From: Poriferisodalis sp963663635
GTDB lineage: Bacteria > Actinomycetota > Acidimicrobiia > Acidimicrobiales > Poriferisodalaceae
Reading direction: 5' to 3'
DNA length: 64,000 nt
Assembly (NCBI GenBank): GCA_963663635.2
Contig: CAXXMY010000011.1
Span: forward strand, 620,001-684,000
The notes under the pieces were generated by a model that saw only the letters and a list, made by a program, of their open reading frames with translations, was not told the origin of the DNA and did not search any database. The position numbers were made by a program, and so were the translations under genes. Of this stretch, positions 35,170 through 42,667 are shown piece after piece. Every line of letters starts with the position of its first letter. Position 1 is the first letter of the stretch.

Positions 35170-36161
35170 GGGCGCGGACGCGACTCGTTACGGTCCCGGC
35201 GATTCGGGACGCTTGTCATAGGCTGAACCGCATCTCACACCAGCACCAACACGACTTGCGCGAGGTGTCTCGTCGGCGCTTGAAGGCAGCGCTCGCGCTG
35301 ACCATCGTCATCGTGGCGGCCGAGGTGGTGGGTGCGGTGCTGTCGGGGAGCTTGGCGCTGGCGGCCGACGCCGGCCACGCCTTCACGGACAGCGCTGCGA
35401 TCGGGCTCGCATTGGCGGCGACCTGGGTCGCTCAGCGTCCGGCGTCGCTGAAGCGCACCTTCGGCTTCGAGCGTGCCGAAGTGCTTGCAGCGGCCGCCAA
35501 CGCCTTGATGCTGTGGGCGATTGCAGCGTGGATCGGCTGGGCATCCATTCACCGCTTCATCGACGGGTTCGGCGGAGAGCCTGTCGAAATAGCGGCCGGC
35601 TGGGTGCTGCTCATCGGCGGCATCGGCCTGCTGGTCAACATCGCGGCGGCATTCCTGCTGCATGGCTCCGCGGCCCACAGCCTGAACGTCGAGGCAGCGT
35701 TCCGGCACGTGTTGGCGGATCTGATGGTCTCGGTAGCGGTGATGATCTCCGCCGCGGCGATCCTGATCTTCGGCTGGTGGTGGGTCGATCCGGCACTCAG
35801 CGTGCTGATCGCCGTTCTTATCGTCCTGAGCGCAGGGAAGCTGGCCGCGTCGGTGTTCCATGTGCTCATCGACGGAGTGCCATCCCACGTCGACCTCGAA
35901 GCGCTTTGCGCCGACATGGAGCGCGTGTCCGGCGTCACCGTCATGCATGACGTCCATGTGTGGACGGTCACGTCTGGCTACGTCTCGATGAGCGCTCACG
36001 TGCTCACCGACCCGGACCACGACAGCGACCACGCCGAGGTGCTGGGTGAGCTGAGGCGGATCGCGAAAGACCGGCACGGCATCTCGCACGTCACGTTGCA
36101 GCTGGAGACGTCCGGTGATGCCTGCACAGAAGATCATCACCTGGACCGTCAGCGGACGTAG
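35151..36161 (+). CDS. Cation diffusion facilitator (CDF) zinc/cobalt exporter
   Basis: Six-TM CDF transporter; transport-site ligands in ADAGHAFTDS (HxxxD) and FRHVLADLMV (HxxxD). The C-terminal cytoplasmic domain has HDVHVWTVTSGYVSMSAHV. A His-rich N-terminus (HQHQHDL) precedes TM1. The start is unclear: no ATG or GTG lies before the His-rich segment. The TTG at 35151 overlaps zur by 19 bases, and a CTG at 35223 is the other option; GTG 35265 would remove the His motif. Location after zur suggests zinc-linked expression, with export opposing the ZnuABC importer. Confidence 0.88.
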   Translation: MRSGPLRARTRLVTVPAIRDACHRLNRISHQHQHDLREVSRRRLKAALALTIVIVAAEVVGAVLSGSLALAADAGHAFTDSAAIGLALAATWVAQRPASLKRTFGFERAEVLAAAANALMLWAIAAWIGWASIHRFIDGFGGEPVEIAAGWVLLIGGIGLLVNIAAAFLLHGSAAHSLNVEAAFRHVLADLMVSVAVMISAAAILIFGWWWVDPALSVLIAVLIVLSAGKLAASVFHVLIDGVPSHVDLEALCADMERVSGVTVMHDVHVWTVTSGYVSMSAHVLTDPDHDSDHAEVLGELRRIAKDRHGISHVTLQLETSGDACTEDHHLDRQRT

Positions 36162-36194
36162 CCCAGCCCACGCTCCTGTCGGCAGGGCCGCAGC

Positions 36195-37526
36195 TCAGAC
36201 GCGGACAGTCCCCGATGTTCGCCGTGCCCATAGCTGGCAGGCGAGAGCCAGGACGCCATACACGAAGTAGCTCACGCCGATCGGCATGACGTCGCCGTCG
36301 ATGGCTCGGTCGGGGATGGCGGCGAGCAGAGCTCCGAACAGCGCCGTGGAGAAGCCCACGACGGAGGCAGCCGTTCCTGCCAGCGCGCCCATCGGCTCGA
36401 GCGCCAAGCTCATGGCCACAGGAAAGAAGGCGATGTGCAGGGCGTTCGCAAGACTGAACAACGCAATCCACACGGCGATGTGCGGCAGCCCTCTCGCGGC
36501 GGCAGTCACAGCCAGCAGCGCTCCGGAGGTCGCCACGAATCCGAGTCCGGCTCCGAGCGCCATCGGTCGAGCAGCGTGTCGGCGGAGCATCCGGTTGGTG
36601 GTGACCGACACAATGGCGCCGAGCGTGCTCATCGCTGAGAAGTACGGCACGAACCAGCCTGCGTGGTCGTACACGTCGACGAAGATCAGCTCCGAGCTGG
36701 CGAGGAACGAGAAGAACGCTCCGAAGCCGAACGTGACCGCCAGCGTGTAGCCGAGCGTCGTGCGGTTGGCGACCACGTAGCCGAAGCCGGCCAACGTGCC
36801 GCCGAGCCGAAGCGGCCGGCGGTTCTCGGGTGCGAGGGTCTCGGGCAGGCGCAGCGACCACAGCGCCAGCACGGCAGCGCTCAGTGCGCCGAAGATCATC
36901 ACGTACCGCCACGAACCGAGCGCCACGAGGCCCTTACCGAGCACAGGTCCGATGATCGGAGCTAGGAAGAACGCCGTCTGGATGAGGGTCATGACGCGTG
37001 CCATCGCGGTGCCGCTGTAGCGGTCGCGCACGATGGCCTGGGTGATCGTGCGGGGTCCGGCCGCGGCGAAGCCCCAGGCAAACCTGCTGATGAGCAGCAC
37101 TTGCAGCGAGGGCGCAAGCGCACCGGCAATCGCAGCTGCCGCGTACAGCCCCAAGCTGACGAACAACAGCGGCTTGCGGCCGATGGCGTCCGAAATGGGC
37201 CCATAGAACAGCGTGCCGGTCGCCATGCCGACAAAGAACAGCGTGAGCGTGAGCGACAGCTGCGTCGAGTCGGCGCTGAGCCCGAAGGCGGGCCGCATCT
37301 GCTCGAACGCCGGCAGCAGCGTGTCGATGGCGATCGCCGCCATGGCGCTTGAGAGCGCCATGAGCAGAATGAACTCGCGCTCGCTGAAGCGGCCGCGCGG
37401 CCGCGTGGTCTCGGCCGGAGCGCCGGAGGACGGTGGCGTCGAGCTCAGGCTCGAGCCTGCTCGTCTGTGACGATCGGCGGCTCGGTCGACCAAGGGAAAT
37501 TGATCCAGCGGTCGGTGTGGCGCCAC
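36195..37526 (-). CDS. MFS transporter, Bcr/CflA-like drug resistance family
   Basis: A 12-TM efflux-type major facilitator of about 440 residues. Motif A (GPISDAIGRKPLLFVSLGLY) follows TM2, and RFAWGFAAAGPRTITQAIVRDRY is the TM4-loop typical of Bcr/CflA. The GTG at 37526 overlaps the upstream phosphoribosyltransferase gene by 82 bases. A CTG at 37448 that overlaps its stop codon (CTGA) is an alternative, since no ATG or GTG lies between. The substrate is unknown; proton-driven drug export is the family norm. Confidence 0.85.
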   Translation of the reverse strand: MAPHRPLDQFPLVDRAADRHRRAGSSLSSTPPSSGAPAETTRPRGRFSEREFILLMALSSAMAAIAIDTLLPAFEQMRPAFGLSADSTQLSLTLTLFFVGMATGTLFYGPISDAIGRKPLLFVSLGLYAAAAIAGALAPSLQVLLISRFAWGFAAAGPRTITQAIVRDRYSGTAMARVMTLIQTAFFLAPIIGPVLGKGLVALGSWRYVMIFGALSAAVLALWSLRLPETLAPENRRPLRLGGTLAGFGYVVANRTTLGYTLAVTFGFGAFFSFLASSELIFVDVYDHAGWFVPYFSAMSTLGAIVSVTTNRMLRRHAARPMALGAGLGFVATSGALLAVTAAARGLPHIAVWIALFSLANALHIAFFPVAMSLALEPMGALAGTAASVVGFSTALFGALLAAIPDRAIDGDVMPIGVSYFVYGVLALACQLWARRTSGTVRV

Positions 37527-37951
37527 ACCCAGTCGCAGTTGACCGTCGACCAGGGCTTCTCGTACAGCACGGCGGTGCGGACGCTGCGCACCCGTGGCAG
37601 GCAGAAGTCGTAGACCATCTTGAGCGTGTGGCCGGTGTCGGCAACATCGTCGGCGATGAGGATGTCCGAGTCGCGGTGGTCGACGAGATCGGGCGTCGGC
37701 GGCAGCATGATCGGCACTTCGAGCCGCTCGTCGACGCCGGTGTAGTACTCGCAGTTCATGACGTAGATGTTCTTGACCGACAGCGCATAGCCCAGCGACC
37801 CGGCGCAGAACAATCCGCCTCGAGCAATCGCCAGGATCATCTCGGGCCGGTAGCCGTCGTCAGCGATCGCCTGCGCCAGCTCACGCACGGCCACGCCGTA
37901 CCCCCGCCAGTCCATGACTTCCCGCTCTTGCGCGTCTGTCGCCTCGCTCAC
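37445..37951 (-). CDS. Phosphoribosyltransferase (xanthine/guanine PRT-like)
   Basis: A type I PRTase of 168 residues with GTG start. The PRPP-binding loop is DILIADDVADTGHTL (about 94-108), ARGGLFCAGSLGYAL is the pyrophosphate loop, and WVWRHTDRWINFPW near the C-terminus is the flexible hood pattern of Gpt/XPRT-like enzymes. It probably salvages a purine base; substrate specificity cannot be read. The repeat block at 38001-38227 lies directly upstream and would contain its promoter. Confidence 0.87.
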   Translation of the reverse strand: MSEATDAQEREVMDWRGYGVAVRELAQAIADDGYRPEMILAIARGGLFCAGSLGYALSVKNIYVMNCEYYTGVDERLEVPIMLPPTPDLVDHRDSDILIADDVADTGHTLKMVYDFCLPRVRSVRTAVLYEKPWSTVNCDWVWRHTDRWINFPWSTEPPIVTDEQARA

Positions 37952-38000
37952 CCTGCCTCCCGTGTCGCCACCGCTACGCCGGACGAAACCTAGCGCTCCG

Positions 38001-38227
38001 TTCTATTCCCGTTCTATTCGTGTTCTATTCGAGGGGGTGTCGGGCAGCCGTTGCAACTCGCTGACCTGCGGTTTCGTGCTCTTCCTGGCCGATCCCATCA
38101 CTATTCCGGTTCTTTTAGGGGTACCAACGGGTGTTCGCTTCAATGCGCTGACCTGCGGTTTCGCACTGCCGTTCGCCGGTGCTTCCACTATTCCGGTTCT
38201 TTTCGAGGGGGTGTCGGGCAGTCGCTA
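38001..38227. repeat. Left block of complex degenerate repeats
   Basis: Three repeat units. Each has a pyrimidine-rich head with phased GTTCTATTC-type iterons (10-11 bp apart), a gagggggtgtcgggcag-like or aggggtaccaacg-like middle, and the motif ctgacctgcggtttcg (38061-38076 and 38148-38163). Unit order and sequence match the block at 39712-39981, one on each side of the AlbA_2/HATPase gene. There is no terminal palindrome and no CRISPR-like regular spacing. Short reading frames across it encode only repeat-derived peptides. Confidence 0.8.
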
Positions 38228-39619
38228 GGAGTTGTCGAGCAGCCAGTACGCGCCTCGACCGTGGCCCTCTACAAGTACGAGGCCTAGATCACGCAGCTGT
38301 ACCAGCGCTTCACGTGCTTCAGCGACGCTGACCTCAAGATGATCGGCGAGTTCCCCCCGTGCTGCGGGGCCCACAGTCAAGGCCGTCAGCACGGCAGCTT
38401 CCAGCCTGGAGACATCCAAGCCAGCCCCATCTGGCCCCAGCCAGTGCCCCTGCCGCGGCACGCTGCACGTCACCGACGCACTGGTGGATGTGAAGACGGG
38501 GCGACCGAGCCCTGCATCTGCGCACTTCCGCACCATTCGCAGTGTCCCTGATCCGAGTTGTTCAACAATGCCCCGACGGTAGAGACAGGCGAGCAGGTTC
38601 GGGTTCCATGGATGCGAGCCATGAGGTAGGTAGAGGTCCGCCGGGGCGAGCCCGAAGTGCAGTTGGCCAGGTGACAGCACCTCAAGCCTGTCGGAGAAGA
38701 CGCGAACTTGGACCAGACCGGCAGTTGCGTAGTCGCGGTGACCGAATGCGTTGGCAAGTGCTTCGCGTACAACTTCGCGAGGGATCTCCGAGTCGGCGTC
38801 TGCCTGCAAGCTGCCGCCGATGTGCACTCGCCAGTGCAGGTGTTCGTCGCAAAACGCCATCGCCTTGCGCAGCGAGGCGTACACATTGTCCTCGACGAGC
38901 GCATCGTCTCGGAATTCCTCCGCGAGCTCGGTGTCGTCAAGCGCCACAAGGCGACAGCCGAGAGTTGGGAACGTGCCGCCGAACGACTCGATACGTCCGA
39001 AAAGCGCAATGGCGCCACGGTTCGGTTGGCCTTCGCCGTCCAAGAGATTCAGCGCCCGCAGCACATCGACGACTGAGGCGCCCGCATCGAACCCGGCACG
39101 CCCGGCCTTGATGGCGTCATCCCGGAACAAACGGACCTCACGTTCATCGATGACGTTGAGGTCGCGCCCGGATGCCTCAAGTTCCCACCGGGCCATGCCA
39201 TGAGCGCGTTCGAGCACCAGCGACAACTGGGTCTCGTCTGGCATGACCACTGTCGCAGCGCCTGATCGCGTGAAGTGATTGCCGCGGTATGCGTACGGCT
39301 TGTTCGCACCGGCCGGAACGGTTGCTATCAGCACCTCGCGCCCGTCGCAATCGGGCAGTGGGACTCTCTCGATCGACGGCGGGTGTCGCGGGTGAATTTC
39401 TTGGCAAGCGTTGGTGATGTCGGTGAGGGAGGTGTCGCCCACCTGCTGCCCGGCGACGTTGCCTTTGGGGCCGATACCGAAGATCACGCGGCCGCCCCGA
39501 CCGTTGAGCATCGCCGAGAGCGTCTTGGCCGCCTCATGCCGTTGGCCTGTGGTCGTCTTGAACTCGATCGTTTCAGACTCGCCCTGCAGCGCGAGGTGCA
39601 CGATCGCGTCCGGTGTCAT
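38225..39619 (-). CDS. AlbA_2 / HATPase_c_4 ATP-binding protein with C-terminal winged helix
   Basis: 464 residues, ATG start. The N-terminal AlbA_2 (Schlafen-like nucleic-acid-binding) domain (about 1-125) has ESETIEFKTTTGQRHEAAK, LNGRGGRVIFGIGPKG and NHFTRSGAATVVM. A GHKL-type ATPase segment (about 255-380) has REVVREALANAFGHRDY (N-box) and LGSGTLRMVRKC. The C-terminus (about 410-464, AARGELADHLEVSVAEAREALVQLRDLG) is a winged helix. The family is usually annotated as a transcriptional regulator or RecG-like helicase and is frequent in defence or mobile neighbourhoods. Here it stands alone between two repeat blocks. Unlike the copy at 16303, it is intact. Confidence 0.85.
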   Translation of the reverse strand: MTPDAIVHLALQGESETIEFKTTTGQRHEAAKTLSAMLNGRGGRVIFGIGPKGNVAGQQVGDTSLTDITNACQEIHPRHPPSIERVPLPDCDGREVLIATVPAGANKPYAYRGNHFTRSGAATVVMPDETQLSLVLERAHGMARWELEASGRDLNVIDEREVRLFRDDAIKAGRAGFDAGASVVDVLRALNLLDGEGQPNRGAIALFGRIESFGGTFPTLGCRLVALDDTELAEEFRDDALVEDNVYASLRKAMAFCDEHLHWRVHIGGSLQADADSEIPREVVREALANAFGHRDYATAGLVQVRVFSDRLEVLSPGQLHFGLAPADLYLPHGSHPWNPNLLACLYRRGIVEQLGSGTLRMVRKCADAGLGRPVFTSTSASVTCSVPRQGHWLGPDGAGLDVSRLEAAVLTALTVGPAARGELADHLEVSVAEAREALVQLRDLGLVLVEGHGRGAYWLLDNS

Positions 39620-39711
39620 GACTTGCCAGTATCGCCGAGCAGCTGATCAGTCCGCGACGCAGAACGACACCGGTCGTCTTACCTGCCGGACCGCTGGCTT
39701 GCTCTGCAGTT

Positions 39712-39981
39712 GCGCGTTGATGCGGTTCGCGATTGCGCTGTCTGCGCAATTCCCGTTCTATTCCGGTTCTTTTCGAGGGCGTGTCGGCTGGTCGCTGCAA
39801 CCCGCTGACCTGCGGTTTCGCACCCTTCCTGGCCGATCCCATCACTATTCCCATTCTATTCGTGTTCTTTTAGGGGTACCAACGAGTGTTCGCTTCACTG
39901 CGTTGACCTGCGGTTTCGCGTTACGGGTGTGCGACGCCAGCACTATTCCCGTTCTATTCGTGTTCTTTTCGAGGGGGTCTG
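39712..39981. repeat. Right block of complex degenerate repeats
   Basis: Units matching the left block in order: ctgacctgcggtttcg at 39805-39820, a variant with T at 39903-39918, and a more decayed copy at about 39716-39733. Pyrimidine heads (attcccgttctattccggttctttt and relatives) lie before each. The shared cctggccgatcccatcacta and ggtaccaacg stretches show homology to the left block well beyond the short motifs. It fills the divergent space between the AlbA_2 gene and the RHH/nucleotidyltransferase gene. Confidence 0.8.
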
Positions 39982-40141
39982 ATGGCCATTCGACGGTATG
40001 ACCCCCGAACGGCGTTCTTCAGTCCGCCCGCTCACGCGCTCCGACGATGTCGTCGTTTGCCGGACCCAGAGCAACCTGTTTCTCGGTGCGTCCCCGATTG
40101 TGCTTCCCGAGTGAATATGCGCATTCGGTCGTCCTGTATCA
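39982..40141. other. Intergenic stretch, one short frame of unknown status
   Basis: Between the repeat block and the operator of the toxin-antitoxin pair. A 38-codon plus-strand frame (39998-40114, MTPERRSSVRPLTRSDDVVV...) has no recognisable family and no clear ribosome-binding site. Nothing else is seen. Confidence 0.3.
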
Positions 40142-40164
40142 GCATCATTTGCATCAAATGATGC
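40142..40164. promoter_or_regulatory. Perfect palindromic operator of the RHH-NTase/HepT operon
   Basis: Arms gcatcatttg (40142-40151) and caaatgatgc (40155-40164) are exact reverse complements around CAT, 31 bases before the ATG. The encoded ribbon-helix-helix domain is the obvious candidate to bind it, giving autoregulation as in other toxin-antitoxin operons. Confidence 0.75.
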
Positions 40165-40195
40165 ACAACTGCTGCTGCGTGAGTATCTTGTGCCC

Positions 40196-40633
40196 ATGAG
40201 ACGGGTGACGGTCACGATTCCTGACGAACTTGAAGGCGACTTGGACCGGTTCATGTCCGATCAGCCGGCTGCGCCGTCTGTGACCTCGGTGCTACAAGCG
40301 AGCCTGGAACAGTTTCTCAAGCAGCGCATAGATGTGACTCGCCCAACGCTGTTGGAACGCGTGCTGCGTTGTCGGCCCCAGATCGTCAATGCAGCGCAGC
40401 GCCGGGGCATCACTGGCGTTCGTATCTTCGGTTCGGTTGCGCGGGGTGAAGCACGTTCAGACAGCGACGTAGACATCCTCGTCACCACGTCCAGTGGAAC
40501 AGGCCTGTTCGACCTCGCCAGGTTGCGCATCGAGCTCGAGGAACTGCTCGAGGCACCGGTGCATCTGTCCACCGAAGGCGGCATGACGGCGGCGCAGCGT
40601 GATTCGGTCCTCGCCGAGGCCATCGCGTTGTGA
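40196..40633 (+). CDS. Antitoxin: ribbon-helix-helix domain fused to MNT nucleotidyltransferase
   Basis: 145 residues from ATG 40196 (GTG 40190 adds two). Residues 1-45 (RRVTVTIPDELEGDLDRFM, then SVLQASLEQFLKQR) form a CopG/RHH-like DNA-binding unit. Residues 60-145 are a minimal nucleotidyltransferase with GSVARGEARSDSDVDILV (79-96), the GS-x9-12-DxD signature. MNT antitoxins neutralise HepT by transferring AMP to its tyrosine. Most lack an attached RHH domain, so this form could both repress and modify. It overlaps the HepT gene by four bases (GTGA). Confidence 0.85.
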   Translation: MRRVTVTIPDELEGDLDRFMSDQPAAPSVTSVLQASLEQFLKQRIDVTRPTLLERVLRCRPQIVNAAQRRGITGVRIFGSVARGEARSDSDVDILVTTSSGTGLFDLARLRIELEELLEAPVHLSTEGGMTAAQRDSVLAEAIAL

Positions 40634-40962
40634 CCGATGGCGATCGACATCGGTGGCAGCACATCCTCGCGGCAGCCGATCGAGTAGCCAGTTACACCGC
40701 CGTCGGATATGACGAGTTCCGCCGCGACGTAATGCGACAAGACGCCTGCGTCTATCGGCTGCTGATCATCGGCGAGGCCGCGGCACGTCTCGCGTCGAGA
40801 TCCAGCGTCTCAACCCAGCCGGCCGAGCTTCGATATGCCGCGGACATGAGAAATTTCCTGATCCGCGAGTATTGGAGGACCGACGTCGGTGTCCTGTGGC
40901 AAGCGATCACCGAGGACATTCCCCGATTTGCAGCTGAGGTTCGACGCTTCGTCGACTCGTAA
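40630..40962 (+). CDS. HepT-like (DUF86) toxin with altered RX4HXY motif
   Basis: A 110-residue all-helical HEPN protein. GTG 40630 overlaps the antitoxin stop (GTGA). HepT toxins are RNases with motif RX4HXY, whose tyrosine is AMPylated by the MNT partner. Here the motif reads RNFLIREY (74-81): Arg74 and Tyr81 are kept but the His is Arg79. The N-terminal helix (HRWQHILAAADRVASY) and VYRLLIIGEAAARL are typical. The partner relation is clear from gene order. Whether the His-to-Arg change abolishes RNase activity is not known. Confidence 0.82.
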   Translation: MTDGDRHRWQHILAAADRVASYTAVGYDEFRRDVMRQDACVYRLLIIGEAAARLASRSSVSTQPAELRYAADMRNFLIREYWRTDVGVLWQAITEDIPRFAAEVRRFVDS

Positions 40963-40974
40963 CACCGCCATACG

Positions 40975-42393
40975 ATGCCCGACATGCTTGGACCGGGTCG
41001 CGAGCACTGGCTTGACCTTGTCCAGGCCATCGAGGAGCACCAGATTTCTGCACCCGAAGGCGTGATCGCGCAACTGGAAGAGATGACGGTCCAGCTGCGG
41101 GCGGCCGGTCTGGCGGAGGACGAGGCGCTCCTGATCGCGGTGAGGCGCCTGGCGATAAACGACCCGGCGGTGCGCGCATTCGCCAGAGAGCACTTCGCCG
41201 GACTGTGGGACGATCCCGAGCCCGAACCCTCAATGGAAGTCGCTGCGTCTGAGAGCGCAGTTGCATCAAATGCCGGGGACGGCGTGGTGCCCCCTCGTCG
41301 CGGTCGCGGCCGGCAAGACATCTGGGTCATGGCTTCTCTTGCGGTCGCAGCTGCCGTCGCAGTCAGGGTCCCGGTGCTCTTCGGCTTGGAACTCGGTGAC
41401 GGCGAAGACGGCAGCTTCTATGGCCGCAACCTGGGAGTGCTGGTGCTGCCCACCCTGGCCGGATGGTTCGCTTGGCTTCAGCGCCCGCCGAGATGGGTCT
41501 ATGTGGTGCTCGCAGGGGTATTTGGGGCATCCACCGTGGTCATGAACTCATATCCGTTCAGCTCAAACCGAGGCACCCCGGTGACCGAGGTGCTTGCGGT
41601 GTTCCACCTGTTGGTGCTGCTATGGCTCGCAGTCGGGCTCGCCTATCTCGGCACAGACTGGCGCTCACTAAGCCGCAGAAACGACTATGTGCGCTTCAGC
41701 GGCGAGTGGGTCGTGTATTACGTCCTGATCGCATTGGGCGGCGGTGTGTTCTTGGGACTGGCCGCTCGCGTATTCTTGGCGATCGGCTTCGCTCCCGGCA
41801 CGGCCGTCCAATGGGCAGCCACCGCTGGCGCTGCTGGAGCGGTGGTTGTCACTGCGTGGCTCGTTGAAGTGTGGCAGGGCGCGGCCTCGAGGATCTCGTC
41901 GATGCTGGCGTTCATTTTCACGCCGTTGTTCGCGGTGATGCTTCTCGTGTTCCTGATCGCCCTGCCAGCCAGCGGTCAGAGCATCCAAGGCGATCGCGAA
42001 GTTCTCATCACGTTCAACGTGATCCTCGGACTCGTCGTCGGCCTGCTGTTGTTCTCCGCCGCCGCTCGGCGCGCTGATTCCCAGTTGGGACTGGTTGACG
42101 CGGCTTCGGGAGTGCTCGCGGCCGCGGGGCTTGCCACCAGCGTGCTCACGTTCATCGCCATTCTCGGGCGGATTGCGGATTATGGATGGAGCCCCAATCG
42201 AGCCGCCATCGCTGGCATCAATGCCATCTTGTTGGTGAATCTGGCCGGAAGCGTGTGGCTGTACATAGCGCTGTTCCGCCGCCGCCGGCCGTTCGCCGAC
42301 ATCGTGCGGTGGCAGACAGCCCACTTCGGCGTCTACGCCGCTTGGGCGGCAGTGGTCGTCGTGGCCTTCCCGCCGATATTCGGCTTCGCCTGA
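40975..42393 (+). CDS. Permease-prefix/DUF4153-like integral membrane protein
   Basis: 472 residues. The soluble N-terminus (about 10-85, EHWLDLVQAIEEHQISAPEG... GLAEDEALLIAVRRL... FAREHFAGLW) resembles the permease prefix domain found on ABC permeases and DUF4153 proteins. About ten hydrophobic segments follow from residue 118 to the end (e.g. EWVVYYVLIALGGGVFLGLA). It begins 13 bases after the HepT stop with no promoter-sized gap, so it is probably the third gene of that operon. Its function is unknown; no transport motif is visible. Confidence 0.75.
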   Translation: MPDMLGPGREHWLDLVQAIEEHQISAPEGVIAQLEEMTVQLRAAGLAEDEALLIAVRRLAINDPAVRAFAREHFAGLWDDPEPEPSMEVAASESAVASNAGDGVVPPRRGRGRQDIWVMASLAVAAAVAVRVPVLFGLELGDGEDGSFYGRNLGVLVLPTLAGWFAWLQRPPRWVYVVLAGVFGASTVVMNSYPFSSNRGTPVTEVLAVFHLLVLLWLAVGLAYLGTDWRSLSRRNDYVRFSGEWVVYYVLIALGGGVFLGLAARVFLAIGFAPGTAVQWAATAGAAGAVVVTAWLVEVWQGAASRISSMLAFIFTPLFAVMLLVFLIALPASGQSIQGDREVLITFNVILGLVVGLLLFSAAARRADSQLGLVDAASGVLAAAGLATSVLTFIAILGRIADYGWSPNRAAIAGINAILLVNLAGSVWLYIALFRRRRPFADIVRWQTAHFGVYAAWAAVVVVAFPPIFGFA

Positions 42394-42667
42394 GTCACAC
42401 GGGCGAATCGCCGGTGCTGTCGGGCTTCTGTGCCAGTACCCGTACAGCAGTGAGGCGTTTGGTCCACCGGCTCTGGATGGGCTTGGCCGCGCCCGGGGCG
42501 GCACGCTGCGACGTCGATGCTGCTCCTCTCGGCACGGTGGAACGGCGCTGCGCCGCCCAACTTGGACCGATCTCGCTGCCCTCGGGCAGGCCATAACGGT
42601 GGACGCCCCGCTGAGGTTCGCAGCAGGTCTCTTCGGTCAACCGGTGCGTCAAGCCTGGTCGAGAGTT

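Noticed and set aside
38001..39981. CRISPR array from the repeated motifs
   Set aside because: Repeat units are degenerate, unequal in spacing (87 and 98 bp), shared between two blocks including the sequence between motifs, and no cas gene is present.
39943..40254. Minus-strand frame of 103 codons before the RHH-nucleotidyltransferase gene
   Set aside because: It crosses the operator and the start of the real gene, and its C-terminal part is only translated repeat sequence.
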